Below are positions 9,177-17,635 of a DNA stretch of 45,251 nucleotides, piece after piece (position 1 is the stretch's first letter; each line of letters opens with the position of its first letter). The stretch spans positions 1 to 45,251 of the forward strand of contig NZ_JACKZS010000038.1 in the NCBI RefSeq assembly GCF_014222285.1, written 5' to 3'. This stretch comes from Nostoc sp. UCD121 (GTDB taxonomy: Bacteria > Cyanobacteriota > Cyanobacteriia > Cyanobacteriales > Nostocaceae). The position numbers and the translations under genes are program-made. The notes under the pieces are model-generated. The model saw only the letters and a program-made list of their open reading frames with translations. It had not been told where the DNA came from and did no database searches.

Positions 9177-9977
9177 TCATGGCTTTTGAGTGCTAGACAT
9201 TTGCGCTGGGACAAATTCTAGGCGATAGCGATAAAGAGCAACTGGTCGAGAACCAGCTTTAAAGTAATCTGGATCTTGGGGTGAAAGATAGACAGCAGTA
9301 ACTTGATCTGCCTCTATCACCGGATTCGCTGTTGGAAGTTTATGATAAGCAGTGGTAGATTCTACAGAGTTTAAATAGGGGCGTGAACCACCTTTGAATA
9401 ATTGTTGAAACACTTCTGTGGTGATGAACTTGCCATCAGGAAGAGTTTCTGTAGTCCGTGCAGTCACAATAGAAACTAGTTGGCGACTGCTACGCAAGAA
9501 TGTAATCTGACGATTAGGTGAATCTGGATCTACTTTGACTGATAACACTGCTTCATCCCCTAAATAAGCCCGTGCCAAATTCAAACTATTAAACGATCTA
9601 TCTGCTACTAAAATTGGGGATTTGTTATCTATCCGAGGAAATATTTTTAACCTAGTAATAGGTGGTAGCTGTTTCACAAATCTTACTACAAAACTCACTG
9701 GCTGATTTAATTGTCGGCGATTACCTTCAAACCCTGGAGTTATGATATCTGGTGCTAAAGGTGCGGCTAAATCTACTAAAGTACTGGTAACTTGCCAAGA
9801 ACCAGCCATCCATTCAGGGTAAATCAAATCACCCAAAGCCGGTTGCACTGAAGTTAATTTTTCCCACTGAGGAAAATTTGCTAACCGTTGAGACAACTCT
9901 CCTGCAAGAGCTTCGCTACTCCATAGTAGGAACGAAACAACTAAGCAAAAACTCCAAATCGCCTTCTTTGTAAGCAT
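9177..9977 (-). CDS. Secreted or lumenal conserved protein (DUF6816-like)
   Basis: A 266-residue protein with a clear signal peptide (residues 1-25, KKAIWSFCLVVSFLLWSSEALA, cut after ALA). The mature part has the phrases YPEWMAGSWQVTSTLVDL and PLAPDIITPGFEGNRR, which I recognise from a family conserved in cyanobacteria and plastids (DUF6816, thylakoid-lumen type); that assignment is from memory. No catalytic motif is visible. It is upstream of and in the same direction as the ABC exporter, which starts about 80 bp after its stop, so the two may be co-transcribed. Function unknown. Confidence 0.75.
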   Translation of the reverse strand: MLTKKAIWSFCLVVSFLLWSSEALAGELSQRLANFPQWEKLTSVQPALGDLIYPEWMAGSWQVTSTLVDLAAPLAPDIITPGFEGNRRQLNQPVSFVVRFVKQLPPITRLKIFPRIDNKSPILVADRSFNSLNLARAYLGDEAVLSVKVDPDSPNRQITFLRSSRQLVSIVTARTTETLPDGKFITTEVFQQLFKGGSRPYLNSVESTTAYHKLPTANPVIEADQVTAVYLSPQDPDYFKAGSRPVALYRYRLEFVPAQMSSTQKP

Positions 9978-10265
9978 CGGTAGTGTTTGTTTAATATTTA
10001 TTTTTTATGGAATAAAATTTTATCTCCAGGAAAATAAAGCATTTAAGGTATTGCTCATTATCCAGCTAGCTAATCACACATTCAGCTATGATATGTAGTA
10101 CATAAAATTTTTACATAAGTTATCATAATTGAGTGTTTGAAAAGTAAATTATTACTAGTGTACAATTCCATAAAATGCTGATTATCTAATTTATAGTATA
10201 TCAATATATCAATACCATAAATTTTGGTGAAAGCTAAGTAATTTGCAAAATTAGGAAAATAATAA

Positions 10266-11380
10266 ATGAATGCACGTCAAAATGAAGTTTGTTTGCTCTA
10301 CTCTGAATCGGATAAAGCTATAGCAAGTCTCCTAGAAGATGCTTTAAATTATTATAGTATTAATGTTTGGCAAGCACAAAATATTTCCATAGGAAGTAAA
10401 ATCATAAATCAAACAACAGAAATGCTAGATAAAGCTAAATTTGTCATAGTTTTATGGTCAAATAATTCTGTAAAATCTGCCTTATTAAAAAGCTTGGCTT
10501 CGGAAGCAAAAAAAATAATAAGATTCTGATTCCTGTATTAATTGAAAATATTAAAATCCCTGGAGAATTTTTAGATATTCAACCAGCTTATTTATTAAAT
10601 TGGGATGGAGATCACGAAAACGAACAAATTGTCAAACTTTGGAGACTCATCCAAGACAAAGTTCTGAAATATCGTAGTAAAAAAGTAGGTTTTAATCAAT
10701 TTGTCGCTATTTTAGGTCTAGTATTAACAGGATTAAGTGTAATTATTGCTATCACAACTCCAGAAGTTAGATGTTTTTTAAAACTACAATGTCCTGAGAA
10801 TATATCTAGCGAAAAAACTATAAAGTCTTCTGAAGTTACCTCACAATCACCTACTGAAACTGATTTGCCAAATCCGATTAAATCAACACCAACACCTCAG
10901 CCTATTATTGAAAATCCTTTACCAAATAAAACTCCTGCGCCTACACTCACTGACAAGAATAACCCAAGTATTCAACAAGAAACAGCATCTCAACAATCGG
11001 TCGAAGTAGAAGGGTTTATTTTTAAACTTAAAAGCTGCAAAAGATTAAATGAAAATGTAAAATGTGATGTATTAATAACAAATACCCTCAAGGATAGAGA
11101 ACTGAGATTATATGGTAATTATACCTCTAAAAGAAGCAAGCTTTTGGATTTAGAGGGTATTACATATCCTGCTGACTCAGTTGAAATTGATGCGATTAAA
11201 AATAATTATTACGTTAGTACACAACTTATCCAAAATGCTAATGTTAGGTTGAGTGTGAGTTTTATCGAAATTCCTTTACAAGTCAATAAAATCCAAGTAC
11301 TTAATATTGAGGCAGAAGGATTTGAATCACCTAAATCGCTTAGAGATATTCAGTTTCGTGACATTGTATTATCTAAATAA
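10266..11380 (+). pseudogene. TIR-domain membrane protein split by a -1 slip in an A8 run
   Basis: Reading starts at ATG 10266 and gives a TIR-like domain (EVCLLYSESDKAIASLLEDA..., strand FVIVLWSNNSV) but hits a stop at 10527-10529. At 10508-10515 there are eight A residues. Adding one A restores a single open frame through to 11380: ...EAKKNNKILIPVLIENIK..., then a transmembrane segment (FNQFVAILGLVLTGLSVIIAI), a Pro/Thr/Ser-rich linker, and a C-terminal domain of about 125 residues (VEVEGFIFKLKSCKRLNEN...). The restored protein would be about 371 residues. TIR domains sense or degrade NAD or act as adaptors. Here the usual W..E catalytic motif after the SxxS loop is Leu/Leu, so NADase activity is doubtful. 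It is either a pseudogene, a phase-variable gene, a transcriptional-slippage gene or a sequencing error. Confidence 0.8.
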
Positions 11381-11381
11381 A

Positions 11382-11415
11382 AAATGGTAATTGACGGTTT
11401 CGCCAATTACCATTT
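11382..11415. terminator. Bidirectional terminator between convergent genes
   Basis: Perfect 12-bp arms AAATGGTAATTG and CAATTACCATTT with a 10-nt loop. An A-run precedes and T-rich sequence follows. It sits two bases past the stop of the TIR gene and just before the stop of the minus-strand gene at 11423, so it can serve both. Confidence 0.75.
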
Positions 11416-11422
11416 ATCTATA

Positions 11423-11827
11423 TTAAATCTCTGCTGGTAAAGGTTCCCAAAGTTCTCCATACTTTTCTTTTAGAGTCTTCCAAGCTTCTACCTGACCTGG
11501 TTCATATTCTCCTGGTTTACCCCATTGCAAAAATAGGCTTAAAGCAGGCTCATGTTTATCATCTAAAAACCGAATAGCATAGGTTGTAAAATTGCCTCTC
11601 TTCGCTTCACCAGTTTCAAATTTTACTTGAATAATTCTATCCATATTCAAGTGAAATTCAAAGCCTTCAGTGTGCATATTCGCATACTTACCTTTTGGTA
11701 ATTCTGCATAAAATAGCTTTTCAATCTTGCCCCTTGCTTCTAATACAGCCGCACTGCTAGTGACAATTAAGCGCAAGGTTCCAAGAGTCTCACAAGCTTC
11801 TAAAAATTCTTTCAATGTTGTGGTCAT
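11423..11827 (-). CDS. Small ChuX/HutX-like conserved protein
   Basis: A 134-residue soluble protein, start MTTTLKEFLEAC. The central part (ELPKGKYANMHTEGFEFHLNMDRIIQVKF followed later by YAIRFLDDKHEPALSLFLQW) resembles the heme-utilisation ChuX/HutX half-domain, where a PxGxxxN(L/M)H..F.. region and an F..+D line the heme site. The assignment is tentative. It is widespread in cyanobacteria as a hypothetical gene. It lies 84 bp downstream of phoH in the same direction and so may be the last gene of the ffh-rpsP-KH-phoH cluster. The 84-bp gap holds TCATTTGTCATTT and CCAATT-type short repeats. Confidence 0.7.
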   Translation of the reverse strand: MTTTLKEFLEACETLGTLRLIVTSSAAVLEARGKIEKLFYAELPKGKYANMHTEGFEFHLNMDRIIQVKFETGEAKRGNFTTYAIRFLDDKHEPALSLFLQWGKPGEYEPGQVEAWKTLKEKYGELWEPLPAEI

Positions 11828-11911
11828 TTGTCATTTCTCCTTTGTCATTTTTTATTTGTCGTTGGTTAAACGATGAGTCCTAACTAATGCCCTATGCCCA
11901 ATTCCCAATTT

Positions 11912-12901
11912 CTATTTTTCATATTGTTCATAAGCCGCAACAATACGCTGAACTAAAGGATGGCGCACAACATCTTTTTGAGAAAATTCACAAAAAGCAA
12001 TACCTTCAACGTGTTTTAAAATTTGTAAAGCCACTCCTAAACCCGATTGTTGGTGAAGTGGTAAATCAGTTTGTGTCATGTCACCTGTAATCACCATCCG
12101 CGAACGGAAACCCAAACGAGTCAAAACCATTTTCATCTGAGCGGGTGTAGTATTTTGAGCTTCATCGACAATGATAAAGGCGTTATTGAGGGTGCGTCCT
12201 CGCATATAGGCAAGTGGCGCGACTTCAATCACACCGCGTTCCATTAAACTGGGTACTTTTTCTGGGTCGATGAATTCGTAGATAGCATCGTAAAGTGGGC
12301 GAAGATAGGGATTAACCTTCTGCTGTAAGTCTCCAGGCAAAAAACCGAGTTTTTCACCGGCTTCGACGGCAGGGCGAGTTAAAATTAGCTTTTCAACTTG
12401 ATTAGCCAAGAGTGCTTGTACGGCGACAACAACGGCGAGATAAGTCTTGCCAGTACCAGCAGGCCCAATCCCAAAGGTAAGATCGCGCCTACGCAGTGCG
12501 TCGATATATTGACGCTGGCGGAAGGTTTTAGCACGGACTTCTTCGCCCCTGCGACTTTTGGCAAGGACATCTCGCTGTAAATCTTGCAGTTCCCCTTGCC
12601 GATCGCTATCTATGGCTTGACGGGCTGTTAAAATATCGGCACTAGTGATGGTATTGCCTTTAATCCAAAGGTCTTCAAGCGATCGCACTAATCGAGAAGC
12701 CAGATCGATTTGCCCCTCAGTACCAGAAATCACTAATTCCTGTCCGCGTAGCACTAAATTGGCTCCTGTTTGCCGAGATAGGGTTTTGAGATTTTCTTCT
12801 CCATCTCCCCCAAGAGCGATCGCACTAGCAACATTAGGCAGCTGAATTGTTAAAGCACCTGCCATAGTATTTTTTAATTCGTAAGGATCTATTTTTGACA
12901 A
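11912..12901 (-). CDS. phoH: PhoH-like ATPase
   Basis: Cytoplasmic P-loop NTPase of the PhoH family, linked to RNA metabolism and ribosome maturation (YbeZ type). It has 329 residues. An N-terminal KH-like segment (about 15-80, TGANLVLRGQELVISGTE) precedes the ATPase domain. Walker A is GPAGTGKT at 146-153 and Walker B is AFIIVDEAQN with D246-E247. The motif LTRPAVEAGEKLGFLPGD is diagnostic. It stands downstream of ffh, rpsP and a KH-domain protein, the gene order I know from other cyanobacteria, which supports a role in ribosome biogenesis or RNA quality control. Confidence 0.95.
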   Translation of the reverse strand: MSKIDPYELKNTMAGALTIQLPNVASAIALGGDGEENLKTLSRQTGANLVLRGQELVISGTEGQIDLASRLVRSLEDLWIKGNTITSADILTARQAIDSDRQGELQDLQRDVLAKSRRGEEVRAKTFRQRQYIDALRRRDLTFGIGPAGTGKTYLAVVVAVQALLANQVEKLILTRPAVEAGEKLGFLPGDLQQKVNPYLRPLYDAIYEFIDPEKVPSLMERGVIEVAPLAYMRGRTLNNAFIIVDEAQNTTPAQMKMVLTRLGFRSRMVITGDMTQTDLPLHQQSGLGVALQILKHVEGIAFCEFSQKDVVRHPLVQRIVAAYEQYEK

Positions 12902-13120
12902 AGGTTAATATTTTTTCGCTAAAGGCGAAATTACGCTTTTTACTTACATTTTAGAAAAATATTTGCAACAAATAAATCGGCCGTAGAGGCGTAAATCTGT
13001 ACGTCCCTACTTCTAAAGAGTTCAAAAAAATATCCAAAAATCTTTTTTCTACTTTCTATCTTTACAAAGATTCTGAGCGGTTGTAGTTACCTCCGCTCAG
13101 ATTTGCTCTCTAGTTTTAAC

Positions 13121-13558
13121 CTAGCGGAGGCGGGGTTTAACAATGGGTTTAGGCCCATCATTTCCACGCACTTCTCTTCTAGTCGGTGGTGGCGATCGCT
13201 CTTCTGTGTCTTCATCAAAAGACATACCCTCGCGGCCCGGAGTGGTACTGCCGTAGATATCCAGGTATGCTGATTGCCCAGCTGCAGTTGCGGCTGCGGC
13301 AATTATTGTACGAATCGCCTGAATATTGCGTCCCCCTCGACCAAACACTTTCCCTTTATCTGTGCTTTCAAAGGCGATGCGAACCCAAACCCGGTTGAGG
13401 GCCTGAGAAATTTCACAATCGACACTTAAAGTCTCTGGAGATTCCAAAAATGGCTGCACCAAAAACCGAACCAGATCAACATAGTTGGGACTGGCTGTTG
13501 GCAATTTTGTTCCGAAATTATGATGCGGCTGTTGTTGCACTGACCTGTTCAAAAACAT
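13121..13558 (-). CDS. khpA: KH-domain RNA-binding protein (KhpA/YlqC type)
   Basis: Small RNA-binding protein with a single type II KH domain. The GxxG-type loop is [11 protein letters not shown] (about residues 74-84). Upstream is the N-terminal [21 protein letters not shown] strand-helix. The C-terminus (about 105-145) is a charged Pro/Arg-rich tail. The only ATG is at 13556-13558, inside the last codons of rpsP, giving a 41-nt overlap; a GTG at 13538-13540 is another possible start. The overlap implies coupled translation with ribosomal protein S16. In other bacteria KhpA pairs with KhpB and binds many RNAs affecting cell-wall and division genes. Confidence 0.92.
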   Translation of the reverse strand: MFLNRSVQQQPHHNFGTKLPTASPNYVDLVRFLVQPFLESPETLSVDCEISQALNRVWVRIAFESTDKGKVFGRGGRNIQAIRTIIAAAATAAGQSAYLDIYGSTTPGREGMSFDEDTEERSPPPTRREVRGNDGPKPIVKPRLR

Positions 13559-13781
13559 TAGCTTTTACTAGAATGCGACGTACGGTGTCAGTGGGTTGAG
13601 CGCCTTGTTGTAGTCGCTTGACGATACCGGGAACGTCTAATCGCACTTCATCAGTTCTGGGGTTATAAAATCCCAATTCTTCTAGGGGACGGCCATCGCG
13701 GCGAGCGAGGTTGTTAATGGCGACAATGCGGTAACTTGCTTCCCGTTTTTTACCGAATCGCTTCAAGCGCAGTTTGATCAT
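13518..13781 (-). CDS. rpsP: 30S ribosomal protein S16
   Basis: 87 residues, [20 protein letters not shown] at the start and the conserved [16 protein letters not shown] block. It is a core structural protein of the small subunit that binds 16S rRNA and aids assembly. Located between ffh (upstream) and the KH protein (overlapping downstream), as in other cyanobacteria. An AGGAG Shine-Dalgarno lies just upstream on the minus strand (AGGAGAATGATTCTTCAACATG). Confidence 0.98.
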   Translation of the reverse strand: MIKLRLKRFGKKREASYRIVAINNLARRDGRPLEELGFYNPRTDEVRLDVPGIVKRLQQGAQPTDTVRRILVKANVFEQVSATTAAS

Positions 13782-13943
13782 GTTGAAGAATCATTCTCCT
13801 GTTTAGATATTAGTTACCAACTAGTAGGTGAGGAAGCAACCTCAATCTGGCTGTTGCCGAGAAATTGAGGGTTAGTTTCCTCTGCTGATAAATTCTGAGG
13901 TCGAAATGCTAATTTTAGCACTGCCTAGCATTTGCTGCTATTA

Positions 13944-13966
13944 GTCATTTGTCATTTGTCATTTGT
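13944..13966. repeat. GTCATTT heptamer tandem repeat (STRR type)
   Basis: Three full copies of GTCATTT plus GT, in the gap between ffh and rpsP. A CCAATGCCCCATGCCCAAT stretch follows to 13991. Both are short tandemly repeated sequences of the kind known in Nostocales. A degenerate relative is at about 11825-11850. Confidence 0.7.
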
Positions 13967-13993
13967 AAATTACCAATGCCCCATGCCCAATAA

Positions 13994-15460
13994 TTAAAGA
14001 TTGCCGAAGCCTTTTTTCTTTTTCTCTTTGGGTTTTTTCTTTTTCGCACCTGCATCGCCACCATAGCCACGCCATCCGGGGGCTGCGGGACGATTACCTG
14101 CACCTGCGAAGGCGTTGCCCATACCGCCGCCACCGCCGAACATTCCTGGCATTCCAGGGAAACCACCTTGACCCATTTGCTGCATGAGCGATCGCATTTT
14201 TTGGAAATCACCCACCAGTTTAGTCACATCTGACTCTCTATAGCCGGAGCCAGAAGCAATCCGCCGCCGCCGACTGGGAGAACTGGCTAATAAATCGGGG
14301 TCGTGGCGTTCTTGGCGAGTCATGGAGTTAATCATCGCCTCACAGCGCTTAAGCTGGGTTTCTCCCTGCTTGAGTTGGTCGTCTGAGAGCTTGTTCATCC
14401 CTGGGATCATCTTGATGAAGCCTCCCAGAGAACCCATGTTCTTCAGCATCCGCAACTGCTTGAGAAAGTCTGTAAAGTCAAACTTTGCTGACAGGATTTT
14501 CTCCTGCATTTTCTCAGCATCTGCTAAATCGAACTCTTCTTGGGCTTTTTCTACCAGGGTTAGCACATCGCCCATTCCCAAAATTCGGGATGCCATGCGA
14601 TCGGGATAAAAGGGTTGCAGTGCCTCGACTTTTTCACCCACGCCCACAAATTTAATCGGCGCTCCCGAAATCTTTCGCACTGAAAGGGCTGCACCACCAC
14701 GGCTATCACCATCCATTTTGGTGAGAATTGCCCCAGTAATTCCGATTTGATCGTGGAAGGTGCGAGTCAGATTTGCAGCCTCTTGACCAGTCATCGCATC
14801 CACCACCAACAGAGTTTCATGGGGTTGGACAGTTGCTTTGATGCGGGCTAATTCCGCCATCATATCTTCGTCAATTTGCAGACGACCAGCAGTATCAATA
14901 ATTACTGTGTTTACGCCTTCTGCCCTAGCGCGTTCTACGCCCTGTCGAGCAATTTCTACGGGATCTGCGTCGCTTCCTAGTTCAAATACTGGTACGTCAA
15001 TTTGCTTACCCAACGTCAGCAACTGGTCGATCGCGGCTGGGCGATATACGTCTGTCGCCACCAACAAACAGCTACGATCTAATTTTCTCAAATGTAAGGC
15101 TAACTTAGCCGTAGCTGTGGTTTTACCAGTACCTTGCAACCCAGCCATCAAGATAATAGTAGGCTTTTCTTGGGCTTCTGCAATGGGAACATTTTCTTCT
15201 CCCATCACCTCCACCAGTTCATCGTGAACAATTTTGATGAACTGTTGGTCAGGTCGCACGCCGGTAACTACCTCGGCTCCCTGGGCTTTGGCTTCAACTT
15301 CGCTAATAAAATCTTTGACTACCTGGAGGTTAACATCTGCTTCCAACAAGGCGCGGCGCACTTCGCGCAATGCATCTTGAATGTTGGATTGAGAAATTTT
15401 GTCCTGTCCCCGCAGTTTTTTCCAGGCGGCTTCTAAACGGTCAGATAGAGCATCAAACAT
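13994..15460 (-). CDS. ffh: Signal recognition particle GTPase Ffh/SRP54
   Basis: Targets nascent membrane and secreted proteins to the translocon together with SRP RNA and FtsY. It has 488 residues: N-domain helices 1-88, then the G-domain with GLQGTGKT at 107-114, DTAGR near 190 and TKMDGD near 246, then the M-domain from about 295, Met-rich and with the MTRQER..DP signature and SRRRRIASGSG RNA-binding segment. The C-terminus is a Gly/Lys-rich tail (GGGGGMGNAF...AKKKKPKEKKKKGFGNL), longer than in E. coli. It is the first gene of the minus-strand cluster leading to rpsP, khpA and phoH, with a 212-bp gap before rpsP. Confidence 0.97.
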   Translation of the reverse strand: MFDALSDRLEAAWKKLRGQDKISQSNIQDALREVRRALLEADVNLQVVKDFISEVEAKAQGAEVVTGVRPDQQFIKIVHDELVEVMGEENVPIAEAQEKPTIILMAGLQGTGKTTATAKLALHLRKLDRSCLLVATDVYRPAAIDQLLTLGKQIDVPVFELGSDADPVEIARQGVERARAEGVNTVIIDTAGRLQIDEDMMAELARIKATVQPHETLLVVDAMTGQEAANLTRTFHDQIGITGAILTKMDGDSRGGAALSVRKISGAPIKFVGVGEKVEALQPFYPDRMASRILGMGDVLTLVEKAQEEFDLADAEKMQEKILSAKFDFTDFLKQLRMLKNMGSLGGFIKMIPGMNKLSDDQLKQGETQLKRCEAMINSMTRQERHDPDLLASSPSRRRRIASGSGYRESDVTKLVGDFQKMRSLMQQMGQGGFPGMPGMFGGGGGMGNAFAGAGNRPAAPGWRGYGGDAGAKKKKPKEKKKKGFGNL

Positions 15461-15675
15461 AATGTAATTACAGGTAGTTCGCCAATGAGGAATCTTGAAC
15501 CGCCGATGAATGCGATTCCGAATTTCCGCTAAATTTTAAACGTGCTATTTACCAGCTTAGTAGTTTTCACCGCGACTGTAGCAACCAGATACCTAGCTTT
15601 ATAGAAGATTGAGCTTAAAGTACAATGAGGGCAAGAAAGGCTATTGTACAGCGAGAACCTACATTACATATCGCT

Positions 15676-16305
15676 ATGACTAGCAACACACTGCTTCAAC
15701 CCACAGAAATCATCCACTTATCGGGTATTAGTTGGCAAACTTATGAAAACTTGCTAACTGAACTTAGTGCTAGTCGTCGCCTCCGGCTTACTTACAATCG
15801 AGGTAGTCTAGAAATCATGGCTCCTTCACCTGAACATGAACGATACAAAAGAATTGCGGGTCGATTTGTTGAAACTCTCGCAGAAGAACTAGAAGTTAGA
15901 ATTGACTGCCTTGGTTCTACTACTTTCAAGCGCCCAGAACTGAGTGGTGCAGAACCAGATGAATGCTTTTACATTGAAAATATTAATTTCATAAAAGGCA
16001 AAAAAAGAATAGATTTAGCCCAAGATCCGCCGCCAGATTTGGTAGTAGAAATTGATATTACTAGCAGTTCTATAAATCGCTTTCAAGTCTATGCTGATAT
16101 AGGTGTGCCTGAAATCTGGCGATATGATGGTAATGATTTTAGTATTAACATTTTAGAAAATCAGAAATATATATCTGTGGAACGGAGTTTAGCATTTCCA
16201 AATTTGCCATTAACAGAGATTTCTAATTTTTTAGCGCAGGTGGGAGAAAAAGATTATTTGGAATTAGTTAAAGAATTTCGCCAATGGGTTAGAAGCCAAA
16301 TTTAA
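15676..16305 (+). CDS. Uma2 family protein (DUF820, PD-(D/E)XK fold)
   Basis: Restriction-endonuclease-like fold protein present in many copies in cyanobacteria. Motifs: GSLEIMAPSPEHERYKRI near the N-terminus, EPDECFYI, and PPPDLVVEIDITSSS, where the D and E of PD..(D/E)xE can be seen. An in-frame ATG at 15625 would add 17 residues, but ATG 15676 (MTSNTLLQPTEI) matches the family start better. No strong ribosome binding site is apparent. Function is unclear: such genes are often linked to toxin or mobile-element contexts, but nothing nearby supports that here. Confidence 0.88.
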   Translation: MTSNTLLQPTEIIHLSGISWQTYENLLTELSASRRLRLTYNRGSLEIMAPSPEHERYKRIAGRFVETLAEELEVRIDCLGSTTFKRPELSGAEPDECFYIENINFIKGKKRIDLAQDPPPDLVVEIDITSSSINRFQVYADIGVPEIWRYDGNDFSINILENQKYISVERSLAFPNLPLTEISNFLAQVGEKDYLELVKEFRQWVRSQI

Positions 16306-16332
16306 GATCAAAATAGCGATTTAATTAGACAA

Positions 16333-16980
16333 ATGTCACAACGAATCAAAGTATATTCATACTCGATATACCACTCGTCAAATTCATATATTGGTATTGC
16401 TCTTGCGGAAAAAGCATTGCAGGGTTTACCTGTTGATATTGAACGAAGACCAATCTATATACCGAAAGAGCGAGGTATAAAGGTAGTTGATTTACAAGGA
16501 CGAAGTGAAAACGCTTTGTTATCGTCGTATCACAAAGAGGATTGTTTGCGGTGGGCGAAAAAGTACGGCATTGAAATTCGCCTTAAAGAACTTGAAGAAT
16601 TTGCTAGGTGGGTCAAGCGTTGGGAGAAAATGAAATTTGGTCGGGAAGAACTTCCGGCGAGAGCTTATTACGCTGCTTGTGGAACTGGAAAGGAGCATTT
16701 GCTGGATGCAGCTTTTTTTCGAGCGTCGTACATCGATCTTCTTGATGTTAATGATGAGTCTGTGATTAGGAAAATTGCAAATGATGTTGGGTTGAATGGC
16801 GATCGCATTCTTGAATTAATTCACGGCGAAGCAGCAAAACTTGCAGCAGTGGCAGCCTTAGCTGAATACGAACAGTTTGGCTGTCCCGGAGTCCCGACTT
16901 GGGTAGTGGGAGGCGAGAGATTTTGGGGAAAAGATCGCGTTGATTGGGTTGTTGAAAAGGTAAAGCAATTATCTTATTAA
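16333..16980 (+). CDS. DsbA-family / 2-hydroxychromene-2-carboxylate isomerase-like protein
   Basis: 215 residues with the thioredoxin-fold plus helical insert of the DsbA/HCCA isomerase/GST-kappa group. The N-terminal strand and active site region read YSYSIYHSSNSYIGIALAEK, with SxxS-like residues where DsbA has CxxC, so it is not a classical thiol oxidase. The cis-Pro region is GCPGVPTWVVGGERFWGKDR near the C-terminus, a hallmark of HCCA isomerases. Probably cytosolic and possibly glutathione-dependent. It starts 27 nt after the Uma2 gene in the same direction. Its 3' end overlaps the convergent response-regulator gene by 12 nt. Confidence 0.85.
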   Translation: MSQRIKVYSYSIYHSSNSYIGIALAEKALQGLPVDIERRPIYIPKERGIKVVDLQGRSENALLSSYHKEDCLRWAKKYGIEIRLKELEEFARWVKRWEKMKFGREELPARAYYAACGTGKEHLLDAAFFRASYIDLLDVNDESVIRKIANDVGLNGDRILELIHGEAAKLAAVAALAEYEQFGCPGVPTWVVGGERFWGKDRVDWVVEKVKQLSY

Positions 16981-17634
16981 ACTTTTTTGTAGAGCAACAA
17001 CAACAGCTTGAGTGCGATCGCGCACTTCTAATTTTTGCAAAATCGCATGAACATGCACCCTCACAGTCCCAGGTGTGATGTAGAGTACCAGAGCAATTTC
17101 TTGATTAGTTTTTCCGGCTGCCAACAGTGACAAAATTTCTTGTTCGCGTTGGGTTAGGGGATTGGAAAGTTTTGAGATATTTTCTGAGTTAGGTTCGCCA
17201 GGATCAGATGCAAAAGTAGAACGAATTTCTTTGGTTGCAGTTTCATCCCACCAGGATGCCCCAGCAGCGACAGAACGAAGTGCCAGCATTAATTTTTCTG
17301 CTGCTACTCCTTTGAGACAGTAGCCTTGAGCGCCTGCTTCAATTAATCGGGCAATTAGAGACTTTTGGGAGTGGGAAGTCAAAACTAAAACTGGTAACTG
17401 AGGATTTTGCTGCTTAATTTGGCGACAGGCCTCTATTCCGCCAATTCCTGGCAATCCTACATCTAGTAGCACTACATCGAAAGATTTTTGGTTAATTAAC
17501 TCAATAGCTGTTTCTCCATCTTCGGCCTCAGCAATAATCTCTAAGCCAGTTTCTTGTTGCAATCGCACCTGCAAACCTAAACGAAAAAGTTCATCATCTT
17601 CTACTAGGAGAATTTTGATTGGGGTAGATGGCAT
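16969..17634 (-). CDS. NarL/LuxR-type response regulator
   Basis: Two-component DNA-binding regulator. The best start is the ATG at 17632-17634 (MPSTPIKILLVEDDE); an upstream in-frame start at 17697 would add 21 residues without a receiver match. Receiver domain 1-120 with acidic pair E12-D14, phospho-acceptor D58 (VVLLDVGLPG), T/S and K (SHSQKS... YCLKG). LuxR-type HTH from about residue 155 (LTQREQEILSLLAAGKTNQEIA...TPGTVRVHVHAILQKL). The kinase gene upstream ends with TGA one base before this ATG (TGAGATG), so the two are coupled. Targets are unknown; the kdp operon, whose small upstream gene starts about 300 bp beyond the kinase start on the opposite strand, is a candidate. Confidence 0.93.
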   Translation of the reverse strand: MPSTPIKILLVEDDELFRLGLQVRLQQETGLEIIAEAEDGETAIELINQKSFDVVLLDVGLPGIGGIEACRQIKQQNPQLPVLVLTSHSQKSLIARLIEAGAQGYCLKGVAAEKLMLALRSVAAGASWWDETATKEIRSTFASDPGEPNSENISKLSNPLTQREQEILSLLAAGKTNQEIALVLYITPGTVRVHVHAILQKLEVRDRTQAVVVALQKSLIR

Positions 17635-17635
17635 C

